Shown: positions 44,272 through 53,280 of the stretch, one piece after another | Layout of the letters: the number at the start of each line of letters is the position of its first letter | Numbering within the stretch: position 1 is the stretch's first letter | Made by a program: the position numbers and the translations under genes | NCBI GenBank assembly: GCA_015654475.1 | Contig: JAATGV010000030.1 | Span: forward strand, 1-64,000 | Source: Actinomycetales bacterium | Lineage (GTDB): Bacteria > Actinomycetota > Actinomycetes > Actinomycetales > Microbacteriaceae | Reading direction: 5' to 3' | Length of the DNA: 64,000 bases | The notes under the pieces: model-generated | Seen by the model: only the letters and a program-made list of their open reading frames with translations | Database searches by the model: none | What the model was told of the DNA's origin: nothing

Positions 44272-44976
44272 ATGCAAGGCTATTCAGCACAACAAGTTCG
44301 TGATGCAGAGAAGCCACTTCTCGCCCGCGGGGTTCCGCTTATGGCTCGCGCCGCACGTGCATTGGCCACGACGATCTGGCAACTTCTCTCAGACGACAAT
44401 GCCGAATCGGGCCCCGTTCTTGTGCTGGCCGGGCCAGGAAACAACGGTGGCGATGCATTGTTCGCTGCGGCCGAGCTTGCATCAAAGGGCGTCGATGTCG
44501 CGATCGCGCCGGTGGCAAAGACCATTCACGGTGCCGGGCTGAACGCCGCTCTCAGCGCAGGCGCACGCCTTATTGCCAGCACCGTCGACGACGCCGAAGC
44601 TGTTGCCGAAGCGGTCACCAATGAAGCAGCGGAGGTTCGAGTCGTCGTCGATGGCATCCTCGGCACTGGCTCCGCGGGCAATCCTGCTTTGCGCGGGAAT
44701 GCGCGCGCCACCGTCCGTGCGCTCATTGCGCAGCGACAAGCGCAGCATCAACCGTTTCAGGTGGTGGCCGTGGATGTGCCGAGTGGGCTAGACCCCGACT
44801 CGGGTGAGGCTCCAGATCAGGTTGTTCTGCCTGCGACGGTGACCGTCACATTCGGAGTTTGCAAAGCGGGCCTGTTGCGCACAGACGGGCCACGGCTCGC
44901 GGGCCGGGTCGAGGTCATAGACATTGGACTCACTCCTCAATTGGAGGGAGTGAAGCCGGTGTACACGACCATCTGA
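44272..44976 (+). CDS. nnrE: NAD(P)H-hydrate epimerase (YjeF N-terminal domain)
   Basis: Repairs damaged NADHX/NADPHX by epimerising the hydrate so that the partner dehydratase can act. The 234 residues show the YjeF_N layout: LMARAARALA, the VLVLAGPGNNGGDALFAA phosphate loop, VVVDGILGTGSAG and VVAVDVPSGLDPDSG. Most bacteria fuse the epimerase to the NnrD dehydratase; here it stands alone. TATCCT ends six bases before the ATG with no ribosome site, so the mRNA is probably leaderless. Confidence 0.88.
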   Translation: MQGYSAQQVRDAEKPLLARGVPLMARAARALATTIWQLLSDDNAESGPVLVLAGPGNNGGDALFAAAELASKGVDVAIAPVAKTIHGAGLNAALSAGARLIASTVDDAEAVAEAVTNEAAEVRVVVDGILGTGSAGNPALRGNARATVRALIAQRQAQHQPFQVVAVDVPSGLDPDSGEAPDQVVLPATVTVTFGVCKAGLLRTDGPRLAGRVEVIDIGLTPQLEGVKPVYTTI

Positions 44977-45149
44977 CAGCCTCCCATAGCGCTACCGGCG
45001 CACGAAGGCGCTTACCCTGACCGCTACCCTGATTTTGCTCTGGGCTACCCTGAATTTGCGGGGACCTTTTACAGAGCGAATAGCCGGGTCAGTATCATGA
45101 GAGCGGGTGCAGGCGAACCTGCTTCCGTGAAAACACCTGGAGGTTTTAC

Positions 45150-45623
45150 ATGTCTGACGCGGTCCTTATCGGCGTAGCAATCGACTATGCGGGATTCCCG
45201 CCCGTGGCAGACCAAGTGACGGTTTTGAGCGCTGCCGGTGCCTCGAAGGTGGTCACGTTGTCGCCGATGACGTCAGAAGACTGGTACTACCAATTACACG
45301 GCATCTTCGACGAGGCGGGCTCTGGCGGTGGCCTCGCTGTTACTGGCCTACAGGCATTTGGCTTGACCGCGCACGATGTTTTAGCCGCCCTTGCCGATGT
45401 CGTCAATAGTGGGCTGCGACTCGTCGTTGTCGACGCGGATATCGATACGGCCGCAGATGCTGCCGCATTGCGTGGCATCTCCGCAGTGATCGCCGCAGTG
45501 GACGAGGGCGGTCTCATCCGAACTCGCGCCATCATCGACTCGCTCGTCCCTGGCGAAACGAAGAGCCCGCCCAAGGCTCGGATGGTAGACGCCGCCGATT
45601 ATGTTCGGGCAACTCAGGACTAG
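45150..45623 (+). CDS. Conserved-looking cytosolic protein, unknown function
   Basis: 157 residues with a good GGAGG site eight bases before the ATG. It has alternating strands and helices (VLIGVAIDYA, KVVTLSPMTSEDWYY, LRLVVVDADIDTAADAAALRG, AVIAAVDEGG), which suggests an alpha/beta fold. The acidic segment VVDADID resembles a resolvase- or receiver-like active edge but no family signature is complete. Upstream, at 45010-45059, three imperfect copies of GCTACCCTGA occur. The gene stands alone before an ABC transporter pair. Confidence 0.55.
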   Translation: MSDAVLIGVAIDYAGFPPVADQVTVLSAAGASKVVTLSPMTSEDWYYQLHGIFDEAGSGGGLAVTGLQAFGLTAHDVLAALADVVNSGLRLVVVDADIDTAADAAALRGISAVIAAVDEGGLIRTRAIIDSLVPGETKSPPKARMVDAADYVRATQD

Positions 45624-45733
45624 CGCCGCCATGCCCGCCGCGTCAGGAGAGTTACTGCCACGTACGCGCCGCGCACATCCACCAGTTCACCTTCGCACTA
45701 CTTACCGCCCTCTAATCGAGGAGACAGGCCATC

Positions 45734-46621
45734 ATGAGTACACCGAACACACCACGACACTCGGCCGCGCCCATCGGGACCGCGATAGCCGACGTCGATT
45801 CGTCAGCAGAAGGCGCAGCCCCGATCGCTCGCGCTGAAGGGTTGCGCAAAGAGTACGGCAAGGGCGATACCCAGGTCAGGGCACTCGATGGCATAGACGT
45901 GCAGTTCGGCAGGGGCCAGCTCACCGCGATCATGGGCCCATCGGGTTCAGGAAAATCGACGCTTATGCATTGCATGGCTGGGCTTGATCGGCCAAGCGCA
46001 GGCTCGGTCTTCATAGAAGACGAAAAGATCAGCTCCTACTCTCAGAGCGCCCTGACCAGGCTGCGCCGCACGCAACTGGGCTTCATCTTCCAGTCATTCA
46101 ACCTGGTGCCTACCCTCACAGCCCGCGAGAACATCGTACTTCCGCTCACATTGGCGCGTTCCAAGCTCGACAAAGAGTGGTTTGATCTCATCATTGACGT
46201 AGTTGGGTTGTCTGACCGGCTCAGCCACCGTCCGGACGAACTTTCAGGCGGACAGCAGCAGCGGGTCGCGTGCGCCCGTGCATTGATCACGCGCCCATCC
46301 ATCGTCTTTGCCGACGAACCGACCGGTAACCTCGACTCGACCTCGGCAGCAGAGGTGCTCGGCTTCCTCCGTCGTTCGGTTGACGAATTCGGTCAGTCCA
46401 TCGTCATCGTCACCCACGACCCTGGCACGGCAGCATACGCCGATCGCGTCCTGTTTCTTGCTGACGGTCGCATTGTAGGAGACATCGACCACCCGAGCGA
46501 AGACCAGTTCATCGATGAGCTCCGCGTGCACACCGCGCGCCGTCAGCGCGCTGCCCACCATGCCGATTCTGATGGTGGCGCTGGCGCTGGCGCACCGAGC
46601 ACGTCGATCGCGGAAGGCTAG
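45734..46621 (+). CDS. MacB/LolD-type ABC ATP-binding protein
   Basis: A 295-residue ATPase of the lipoprotein/macrolide mechanotransmission group. Walker A is [11 protein letters not shown], the family insert [16 protein letters not shown], signature LSGGQQQRV, Walker [14 protein letters not shown], and switch His VTHDPGTA. There are about 35 extra residues before and after the core. The permease gene starts five bases after its stop. In Gram-positives such pairs shed peptides, lipoproteins or antimicrobial peptides from the membrane. Confidence 0.92.
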   Translation: MSTPNTPRHSAAPIGTAIADVDSSAEGAAPIARAEGLRKEYGKGDTQVRALDGIDVQFGRGQLTAIMGPSGSGKSTLMHCMAGLDRPSAGSVFIEDEKISSYSQSALTRLRRTQLGFIFQSFNLVPTLTARENIVLPLTLARSKLDKEWFDLIIDVVGLSDRLSHRPDELSGGQQQRVACARALITRPSIVFADEPTGNLDSTSAAEVLGFLRRSVDEFGQSIVIVTHDPGTAAYADRVLFLADGRIVGDIDHPSEDQFIDELRVHTARRQRAAHHADSDGGAGAGAPSTSIAEG

Positions 46622-46626
46622 TCGCC

Positions 46627-49257
46627 ATGTGGCGTATTTCGTGGCGTGGTGTGCGCGAGCACCCGGTGCGCTTTTTGCTTTCAATTCTCGCCGTCGTTCT
46701 CGGCATCGCCTTCGTGACAGGCACGTTCGCCCTGCGCACGTCGCTCTCCGACACCTTCTCTGCGATCAGCGGCAGCAGCTACGAAGACGACATCTATCTG
46801 ACAACTGCGGCGTCGTCGGATTCGAATGTTCAGGGGATGGGTACTGCTTCAGCGGGAGTCCCCCTTACGGTGGCCGACTCGCTCGATGGGGTGGATGGCG
46901 TCGCCAGTCACCAGTTGGGATTGAGCGGCAATGGGGTGCTTGTCGGTGCTGATGGGACGGCGGTGACCACGAATGGTGCACCGACCTTGATGATGGTGCT
47001 TGCGCCGAATCTGTCGAGTGTCACAGTGCTTTCAGGGAATATGCCGACGAAGCCAGGTGAGATCGCGCTTGAGGAGTCGGCGATGGAGCCTTCTGGCCTC
47101 GGAGTCGGTGACGAGACGAAGATAATTGTCGGCGGCGAAGTCACCCCGGTCACCGTTGTCGGTGAATGGCGTTACTCGACCGCGACGTTTGGCGCCGTGC
47201 TCGTCGCCATTGATCAGGAGACGGGCGAGGCGGCGTTTGCCCCACGAGGACTTGTGCCAAACATCGGCGTCACCTTGAGCGCGGGCGCGGATCTCGACAC
47301 CGTCATGAAGAATGTGGCCAACGCTGTTGGTAGCGATGTGACGGCTATCGACTCAGATGAGGGCGGCTATTCGGTTACGCTCAGCGATGGCACCGGAATC
47401 GCGGTGCGTTCTGGGGCGGATCTACGCGCAGAACTCGCTAAATCCATTGACGACATCCTCGGCTTCGTAAGCGTGTTTCTGCTCGTCTTTGCCGCGGTGG
47501 CACTGTTTATCGGTGGCTTCCTGATCTCGAACACGTTCACCATGTCTGTGCGTCAGCGCATGCGGGAGTTCGCGGTGCTTCGTGCGATTGGTGCTTCACC
47601 ATTACAAGTGTTCGTGTCGGTCGTGACCCAGGCTGCCATCGTCGGTCTTGCAGGTGGCGTTCTCGGCGTTCTTGGCGGGTGGGGGCTGATCTCCCTTGTC
47701 CAGGCCGTTTTCGCGTCGATGGGCGCTTCGCTGGCCAGTGGTGCGCCGATCACCATTGAAACGGTGGTGATTTCAATGAGCGTAGCCCTTGTTGTGAGCA
47801 TCGTCGCCGCGGCCATCCCGGCTCGGCGGGCCGCAGTGGTTCCGCCTGTCGCGGCGATGCGCGAGAAGGATACGCCCGAACGTTCGCTCACCGTTCGGGG
47901 GATCATCGGTGGTGTCGTCGTGATCGCCGGGGTCGGTGCCGTGATCGCGGCAGGCATTGCCGGTGACGGATTCGGTGCGCTACTTGGTGTGGGTGCTGCA
48001 GCCCTGCTGCTTGGCGCACTTCTTGTCGCCCCGGTGCTGGTGCCGGCGATCCTGGGCGCGCTCCGACCGTTGCTCAAACGCTTCGCCCAGCCCATCGGAC
48101 CCATCGCGGTCTCCAACGTCACCCGCAACCCACGTCGCACTGCAAGCACGTCAAGTGCTCTCATGATCGGCATGGCGCTGATTGGCGCAGCAACGGTGCT
48201 AGCCTCATCCACCCAGGCATCCCTCGCAGATTCCGTGATGAAGTCGGCGGTTTCGGATTACGTGCTGACCGGCCAACTGGGGTCAATCCCTGATGCTGTG
48301 CCCGAATCGATTGCACAAGTCGATGGCGCTGGCGAGGTTGACTCAGTGCGCAGTGCATATGCGCAGGTCGGCAACGATCGTGTCTCTATCAGCACGGCCA
48401 CCGACGGCACTTGGCAGCGGTCTCTCACGTTGCCAATGGTCTCTGGCGACCTCGACACGGCGATAGCAAATGGCGACGCCGTGTTGTCGGAGTCTGCTGC
48501 GAAGAACCTTGATCTGGCGGTCGGCGACACGATTACGTTGCAGGAGATGGTCGCTGCACCCCAAGCAGGTGCTGATGCACCGGCCGTTGCCCAGCCGGTC
48601 GATGTGTCGCTCGTGGTTGGTGGCATTCTGAGCGACAGCTCTATTCTCTCTACCGATGTGGTGGTGCCGACGGATGCGTTCGCCGATCTGACGGCGCGAA
48701 GCGCATCCAGCGTTTTGGTTGTGCTTGTGACGGCGGCAGACGGCACCTCTCTCGACGAACTGCACACCCGCCTCGTCGATGCGGTCAAGCCGTTCTACGT
48801 CGTGAGCGTCCTGACTGCAGAGCAGTGGACCGGTCAACTCGCTGATCAGGTCACTCAGGTGCTCAATATTCTGTATGCCTTACTCGGCATATCCATCGTG
48901 ATCGCCATTCTCGGCATTGTGAACACGTTGGCGTTGTCGATCATCGAGCGCACCCGTGAGATTGGGCTGATGCGTGCCGTTGGCATGGGCCGGTTGCAGC
49001 TGGCTGGCACCATTACGGTGGAGTCGGTGCTGATCTCGGTATTTGGGGCTGCGCTCGGTCTCGTGATCGGCGTCGGTGTTGCCTCGGCGCTTCCATCTAT
49101 CCTGGCAAGTTCGGGTCTCGGCACACTGTTCATCCCGTGGGGTACGTTGTTGCAGATGCTGTTGATTGCGGCGGTCGTAGGTGTGCTTGCCGCGCTATGG
49201 CCTGCGGCTCGGGCAACTCGGTTGCCTGTTCTCGATGCGATATCGAGCGGCGAGTAG
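46627..49257 (+). CDS. FtsX/MacB-like ABC permease
   Basis: An 876-residue permease: one N-terminal helix (residues 15-36), an extracytoplasmic domain of about 240 residues, a three-helix FtsX unit (about 278-410; SVRQRMREFAVLRAIGASPLQV), two middle helices, a second external domain, then another FtsX unit (about 755-865; LSIIERTREIGLMRAVGMGRLQL). Two FtsX units in one chain are usual in actinobacteria, so the protein may work without a dimer partner. Forms an operon with the ATPase. A CCCGACAG-family hairpin follows. Confidence 0.92.
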   Translation: MWRISWRGVREHPVRFLLSILAVVLGIAFVTGTFALRTSLSDTFSAISGSSYEDDIYLTTAASSDSNVQGMGTASAGVPLTVADSLDGVDGVASHQLGLSGNGVLVGADGTAVTTNGAPTLMMVLAPNLSSVTVLSGNMPTKPGEIALEESAMEPSGLGVGDETKIIVGGEVTPVTVVGEWRYSTATFGAVLVAIDQETGEAAFAPRGLVPNIGVTLSAGADLDTVMKNVANAVGSDVTAIDSDEGGYSVTLSDGTGIAVRSGADLRAELAKSIDDILGFVSVFLLVFAAVALFIGGFLISNTFTMSVRQRMREFAVLRAIGASPLQVFVSVVTQAAIVGLAGGVLGVLGGWGLISLVQAVFASMGASLASGAPITIETVVISMSVALVVSIVAAAIPARRAAVVPPVAAMREKDTPERSLTVRGIIGGVVVIAGVGAVIAAGIAGDGFGALLGVGAAALLLGALLVAPVLVPAILGALRPLLKRFAQPIGPIAVSNVTRNPRRTASTSSALMIGMALIGAATVLASSTQASLADSVMKSAVSDYVLTGQLGSIPDAVPESIAQVDGAGEVDSVRSAYAQVGNDRVSISTATDGTWQRSLTLPMVSGDLDTAIANGDAVLSESAAKNLDLAVGDTITLQEMVAAPQAGADAPAVAQPVDVSLVVGGILSDSSILSTDVVVPTDAFADLTARSASSVLVVLVTAADGTSLDELHTRLVDAVKPFYVVSVLTAEQWTGQLADQVTQVLNILYALLGISIVIAILGIVNTLALSIIERTREIGLMRAVGMGRLQLAGTITVESVLISVFGAALGLVIGVGVASALPSILASSGLGTLFIPWGTLLQMLLIAAVVGVLAALWPAARATRLPVLDAISSGE

Positions 49258-49282
49258 GGCGCAACCCGATACGCATCCCGTG

Positions 49283-49371
49283 CTGAACGGAGCAAAACCC
49301 GACAGATCGGCTTCGGTTTGCTCCCCAAAAGGCAAATACGCCGTCAATCTGTCGGGTTTTGCTCCGTTCAG
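49283..49371. repeat. CCCGACAG palindromic repeat, 25-bp arms with long loop
   Basis: CTGAACGGAGCAAAACCCGA and on to CAGAT (49283-49307) pairs perfectly with 49347-49371 around 39 bases. The loop itself holds remnants (GGTTTGCTCC) that look like a decayed reverse arm. It lies between the convergent ABC permease and PatB genes. Confidence 0.85.
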
Positions 49372-49385
49372 TTGATTCGACGAAG

Positions 49386-50561
49386 CTAAGGCCGGTGTGT
49401 GAGCGCCGCAGCAATGCGGGTTACAGCCTCTTCCGCGATGGCCGGAGTCGTCGCCATGCAGAGTCGAATGAAACCTTCGTTGCCACGGCCGCAGCTTCGT
49501 CCATCGGTGACAGATACCTGTGCATGCTCGCGCAAATATGCGTCGATGTGTTCGGGAGGGTCATAGGCACGCACATCGAGCCACGCCAAGAAGGTGCCTT
49601 GCGGGCGGGCAAAGCGAGCTTCTGGAAGCAACTGCGCGAGCTGCGTGTCAAGGGCTGCCATATTCGAGTCCATCAGTTCTGTGAACTCTGTAAGCCAAGG
49701 CTGCCCGTCGCGATAGGCGGCCTTGTTGGCGACGACGCCGAGAATGCCGGTTGAGAACGATTCCCATGCGCCGGAGCGGTCGAACGCTTGTGCGTCGGCA
49801 GGGTTGGTGAAGATCAGCTGTGCGCACTTGAGCCCGGGCATGTTCCACGCCTTGGATGCCGACGTGGCCGTGATCGTGTGAAGGGCTGTGGTTTCGCTGA
49901 CAGACGCATACGGGGTGTGGTGCGCCTCGCCATACACCAGCGGTGCGTGGATCTCATCGGAAAAGACCCGTGCCCCGGCCGCGTCGACGACGACGCTGAG
50001 CTCCTCAAGTTCATCGCGCCGATACACTCGCCCAGTCGGGTTGTGCGGGTTGCACAGAATGAACAGAGAACCAGGCACCAAGGCGGCCGAGATGGCATCG
50101 ATATCCATCGCCCATTCGCCGTCTCCCTGGATCAGTGGAACCTCGATGACGGGGTGCCCAAGCGCTTTGCTCAGTGGAATAAAGGGCATATATGCAGGGG
50201 TTGCGATGACGACCGGTGCCCCATTGGGGACAAAGTGCGTGATCGCAACGTCGAGCGCTGAGAGGACATCGCCGACAAGGCGGATCAAGTCTTGGTCGAT
50301 GGCGAATCCGTACTGATTCGCATACCAGGCAGCACACGCATCCGTGGTCTCTTTGGCGAGTGCGGGGTCAAGGTAACCGTAAGCCTGCCGATCGACGGCC
50401 TCTTGAATAGCTGACTGGATGACCGAAGCAACGCCGAAATCGCTTTCAGCGACCCACATGCCGAGGGTGTCTGGATAGAGAGTCCATTTTTTTAAGCCGG
50501 CTGCACGTTGGGTCTCGGGGGTGATTTTGGTGATATCCACCACACTATTGTCTCGCACCAT
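49386..50561 (-). CDS. MalY/PatB-type C-S lyase (aminotransferase fold)
   Basis: A class I/II PLP enzyme of 391 residues in the cystathionine beta-lyase branch. Motifs include LYPDTLGMWVAESDF, VTPAYMPF-like IATPAYMPFIPL, FILCNPHNPTGRVY, FSDEIHAPLVY and the PLP lysine in TATSASKAWNMPGLK. It would release pyruvate, ammonia and a thiol from cystathionine or cysteine conjugates. The start is uncertain: ATG 50561 gives the family length, while ATG 50657 would add 32 residues and nearly abut the divergent gene. No strong ribosome site is present at either. Confidence 0.88.
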   Translation of the reverse strand: MVRDNSVVDITKITPETQRAAGLKKWTLYPDTLGMWVAESDFGVASVIQSAIQEAVDRQAYGYLDPALAKETTDACAAWYANQYGFAIDQDLIRLVGDVLSALDVAITHFVPNGAPVVIATPAYMPFIPLSKALGHPVIEVPLIQGDGEWAMDIDAISAALVPGSLFILCNPHNPTGRVYRRDELEELSVVVDAAGARVFSDEIHAPLVYGEAHHTPYASVSETTALHTITATSASKAWNMPGLKCAQLIFTNPADAQAFDRSGAWESFSTGILGVVANKAAYRDGQPWLTEFTELMDSNMAALDTQLAQLLPEARFARPQGTFLAWLDVRAYDPPEHIDAYLREHAQVSVTDGRSCGRGNEGFIRLCMATTPAIAEEAVTRIAAALTHRP

Positions 50562-50663
50562 CGCACCGTCTCTGGCACTGCGGTCTTGGTCGGTGTCGCT
50601 GTATGACGCGGGCACTGCCTCAGCGAAACTTCGCATGTCCGCGACCGGGGTTACCATTGCGGG

Positions 50664-51725
50664 ATGACTCACCTCTTTGACCCGATCACTCTGCGTTCTC
50701 TCACGATCCCCAACCGCCTATGGCTCTCGCCGATGTGTCAATATTCGGCGAGCGATGGTGTGCCGAACGACTGGCATCACGTGCATCTGGTCAGCCGGGC
50801 GATTGGTGGTTTTGGTCTCATTGTCAGCGAGGCGACCGGCGTGCTGCCGGAGGGTCGGATCTCTCCTGAAGATGTGGGTATCTGGAACGGAACTCAGGTC
50901 GATGCGTGGCGCACGATCGTGTCCGCGATCCATGGTCATGGTGGCCTTGTTGCCGTGCAGCTCGCCCACGCGGGCCGCAAGGCGTCGACATATTCTGGAT
51001 GGCGGGGGAGTGGCAGCGTTCCGGTGGATGCCGGCGGCTGGTCCACTGTCGCACCATCTGCTGTCGCGTTTCCTGGCTACGCCGAACCGGTCGAGCTTGA
51101 CTTGGCTGGCATCGACGCGGTCGTTGAGGCCTTTGCCGCAGGCGCCCAACGCGCCATGGACGCAGGATTCGATGCTGTCGAGATCCATGCGGCTCACGGG
51201 TATTTGCTGCACCAGTTCCTTTCGCCGCTGTCAAACCTGCGTACGGATGAGTATGGCGGTTCGCTTGAAAACCGTGCACGGCTACTGCTGAGAGTGGTCG
51301 AGGGCGTGCGCGCGGTCATTCCCGACGGCATGCCGATGTTGGTTCGCTACTCTGCGACCGATTGGACGGACGGCGGACTCGTTGCCGACGACGTTGCTAC
51401 GGTTGCGACCTGGGCCGCATCGGCGGGCGCAGATTTTGCAGACGTATCGACGGGTGGCGTGGTTCCCGCCGATATTCCCGTCGCCCCGGGATATCAGGTC
51501 CCGTTCGCCGAACGTATTGGCCGCGACGGCATTCCTGTCTCGGCGGTCGGGTTGATTACTGAAGCGCAGCAGGCCGATGCGATTGTTGCTGAGGGGCGCG
51601 CCGATGTGGTGATGGTGGCGAGACAGGGCTTGCGCGACCCGTATTGGCCGCGGCGTGCAGCATTTGAACTCGGCGTGCCTGCCGGGTCTGACTGGCCAGT
51701 ACAGTACGCACGCGGTCGCTGGTAA
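50664..51725 (+). CDS. YqjM-type NADH:flavin oxidoreductase (Old Yellow Enzyme)
   Basis: A FMN TIM-barrel ene-reductase of 353 residues that reduces activated C=C bonds with NAD(P)H. Motifs are MCQYSASDG (the YqjM-class cysteine and tyrosine), VQLAHAGRKAS (His-Ala-Gly-Arg-Lys), EIHAAHGYLLHQFLSPLSN, ENRARLLLRVVE and VMVARQGLRDPYWP near the end. The ATG overlaps the promoter region of the divergent lyase. It probably detoxifies quinones, enones or nitro-compounds. A 13-bp hairpin terminator follows. Confidence 0.92.
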   Translation: MTHLFDPITLRSLTIPNRLWLSPMCQYSASDGVPNDWHHVHLVSRAIGGFGLIVSEATGVLPEGRISPEDVGIWNGTQVDAWRTIVSAIHGHGGLVAVQLAHAGRKASTYSGWRGSGSVPVDAGGWSTVAPSAVAFPGYAEPVELDLAGIDAVVEAFAAGAQRAMDAGFDAVEIHAAHGYLLHQFLSPLSNLRTDEYGGSLENRARLLLRVVEGVRAVIPDGMPMLVRYSATDWTDGGLVADDVATVATWAASAGADFADVSTGGVVPADIPVAPGYQVPFAERIGRDGIPVSAVGLITEAQQADAIVAEGRADVVMVARQGLRDPYWPRRAAFELGVPAGSDWPVQYARGRW

Positions 51726-51813
51726 CTGGAGTCGGTGGGCATAGCCGACAGGTGTGGGAAGCAACCGGAATTGATTTCCGCTAAACAGGTAACCAAAATT
51801 CGTGGCAAAACTA

Positions 51814-51854
51814 GTGATGGGCCGGTTCGTTGGGGGAAACGACCGGCCCATCAC
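51814..51854 (+). terminator. Hairpin terminator after the ene-reductase
   Basis: GTGATGGGCCGGT at 51814-51826 pairs exactly with ACCGGCCCATCAC at 51842-51854 around 15 bases, followed by CTCTT. Confidence 0.8.
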
Positions 51855-51931
51855 CTCTTGCACCAAGAGTGTGTCCTGCAATCACATTGTCCCGATTGCC
51901 ACAGCTAACAACCTGAACAAGATCCAATTTA

Positions 51932-51947
51932 TAACGGTTTGGTAACG
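51932..51947 (+). promoter_or_regulatory. Possible MtrA-type direct repeat, no clear gene after it
   Basis: TAACGGTTTGGTAACG is a direct repeat of TAACG spaced like the MtrA boxes found before actinobacterial wall-hydrolase genes. Only a weak plus-strand frame of about 60 codons from GTG 51949 follows, with no recognisable product. The stretch 51855-52115 otherwise shows nothing. It may be the remnant of a lost gene's promoter. Confidence 0.3.
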
Positions 51948-52115
51948 GGTGCAAGCTGGCGAGCTTATCTCTCGGCCAGCTCACAGCAATCGCGCGCTGA
52001 GCCAGACGAGGAGCTCGCCCCCGCCAGCGTTCGCAAGCGTGGTCGGCGCAGCAGACTACGTGATCGATTCACCGGTCTTGTGGACACCGCGACCAGCGAC
52101 CGACACTAGCGACTC

Positions 52116-52778
52116 CTACGCAGCAGCTTTGACCTGAACGTCGGCGTGGCGATCGTACCGGTACCCCGTTCCCCGAACGGTGCGCACGATGTCCTCAAAG
52201 CCGCCCAGCTTGGCGCGCAGGCGACGCACATGCACGTCGATGGTGCGCTCGTTCGGCGCATCCTCGTCATCAACGCTCCATAGCTCTGAGATCAGTTCGG
52301 CGCGCTCTACCGTGCGCCCCTCGTTGACGATGAGGTGTTGGAGAAGCCGAAGCTCTTTATAAGTGAGCGCAACGATGTCGCCATCGATGGTGACGGTGTT
52401 GCGTGTGAAGTCGACGACAACGCCACGAGGTGTGGATGCTTCTCGAGCGCGACGTGCCGCGAGCGCCGACGGGTCCTTGAGGGCCTGGCGCACGACATCC
52501 ACATCCCGACCACCCGAGTTGCGAGGAGCGAGAGCCACTGTGGCATAGCTTTCGGCAACTGGGACGAGCTCTGCGAGTCGGGCTCGCAGAGCTTCGACGA
52601 TGGTGGGGAGGGTTACTCCGGCGGCAGCCGCAGCGAACTCGTCGACTCCGACGTAGAGGGCGAAGCCCCGGGCCTCGGTGGTGGTTGGTACTACCCGCAA
52701 CCCGGCCTGCTCGGTCTCTATGGGTGCTGGGGTGGCGGGCTTGCGGGTGAGTCGGGTATCGATGGTGGTGAGAGTCAT
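52116..52778 (-). CDS. OmpR-type winged-helix regulator without receiver domain
   Basis: A 220-residue protein whose last 100 residues are a complete OmpR/PhoB DNA-binding domain (VTIDGDIVALTYKELRLLQHLIVNEGRTVERAELISELW, then RTIDVHVRRLRAKLG and VRTVRGTGYRYD, in pieces). The N-terminal 120 residues lack the Asp and Lys residues of a receiver. They contain a hydrophobic FALYVGVDEFAAAA and LPTIVEALRARLAELVP segment that may dimerise. It is therefore not obviously phosphorylated, and no kinase is nearby. ATG 52778 is used; a TTG three codons upstream is possible. Confidence 0.8.
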   Translation of the reverse strand: MTLTTIDTRLTRKPATPAPIETEQAGLRVVPTTTEARGFALYVGVDEFAAAAAGVTLPTIVEALRARLAELVPVAESYATVALAPRNSGGRDVDVVRQALKDPSALAARRAREASTPRGVVVDFTRNTVTIDGDIVALTYKELRLLQHLIVNEGRTVERAELISELWSVDDEDAPNERTIDVHVRRLRAKLGGFEDIVRTVRGTGYRYDRHADVQVKAAA

Positions 52779-52787
52779 TGGTGGCAA

Positions 52788-53280
52788 CTTTCTAGCTGTG
52801 GTGCGTTGCGAATACCCGAAGCACTGATGCCCTGAATGCGGGGAGCCAGATTGTGGCCCTAGAGTGCGGAAGTGGGGCTATCGCATTGCGGTAAAACGAA
52901 TGTGTATGGGAAACGACGCGATTCTCAACGAGTGAAGGTGAGAAGCGCCGGGCAAAGCGGGTGACCGAGAACCGGTCTGAGATATCGCTTTAGCGGCACA
53001 TTCGACAGCACATGTCAGCATTTGGGGCCATCATCATGGCCAAGGATCCGTTCACCTCTTTGAGGGACACCGGAAGCAATGCTGTTGTTGTCATGGATTT
53101 AGTATCGGCAGCATTTGGGGCCATGTCAACTTTGCGGGGCGTTTCGGGCGAGGTCGTGTGGCACGTGTGACGAAATGTTTCACGATAGGGAAGAAGTTGG
53201 CTGCCCTGGGACGCGGAGGGCGCGACGACATCCATACCAGTCAAAAATCCGACACATGCTGCTGCGGTGAATGGCGCGAA
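52788..53280. other. Intergenic region with a duplicated 16-mer
   Basis: Nearly 500 bases before the upp remnant with no long gene. CAGCATTTGGGGCCAT occurs twice, at 53016-53031 and 53109-53124. A short Cys-rich frame (52990-53055, minus strand) lies across the first copy. Confidence 0.55.
52990..53055 (-). CDS. Possible Cys-rich leader peptide
   Basis: A minus-strand frame of 21 codons, from a GTG after AAAGAG to TAA, encodes a peptide ending MAPNADMCCRMCR. The cluster of cysteines and arginines just before the stop resembles the cysteine-sensing attenuation peptides and 'LCCR' leader peptides known in actinobacteria. The next minus-strand gene is the receiver-less regulator, 212 bases downstream, with small hairpins between (GACCG/CGGTC). 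Longer in-frame readings starting at ATG 53113 or earlier also exist. This is a weak call based on composition and place. Confidence 0.3.
   Translation of the reverse strand: MNGSLAMMMAPNADMCCRMCR

Noticed and set aside
51949-52137. Plus-strand frame of 62 codons after the TAACG direct repeat
   Set aside because: No signal peptide or recognisable domain, and its end overlaps the convergent regulator gene; more likely a remnant or chance.
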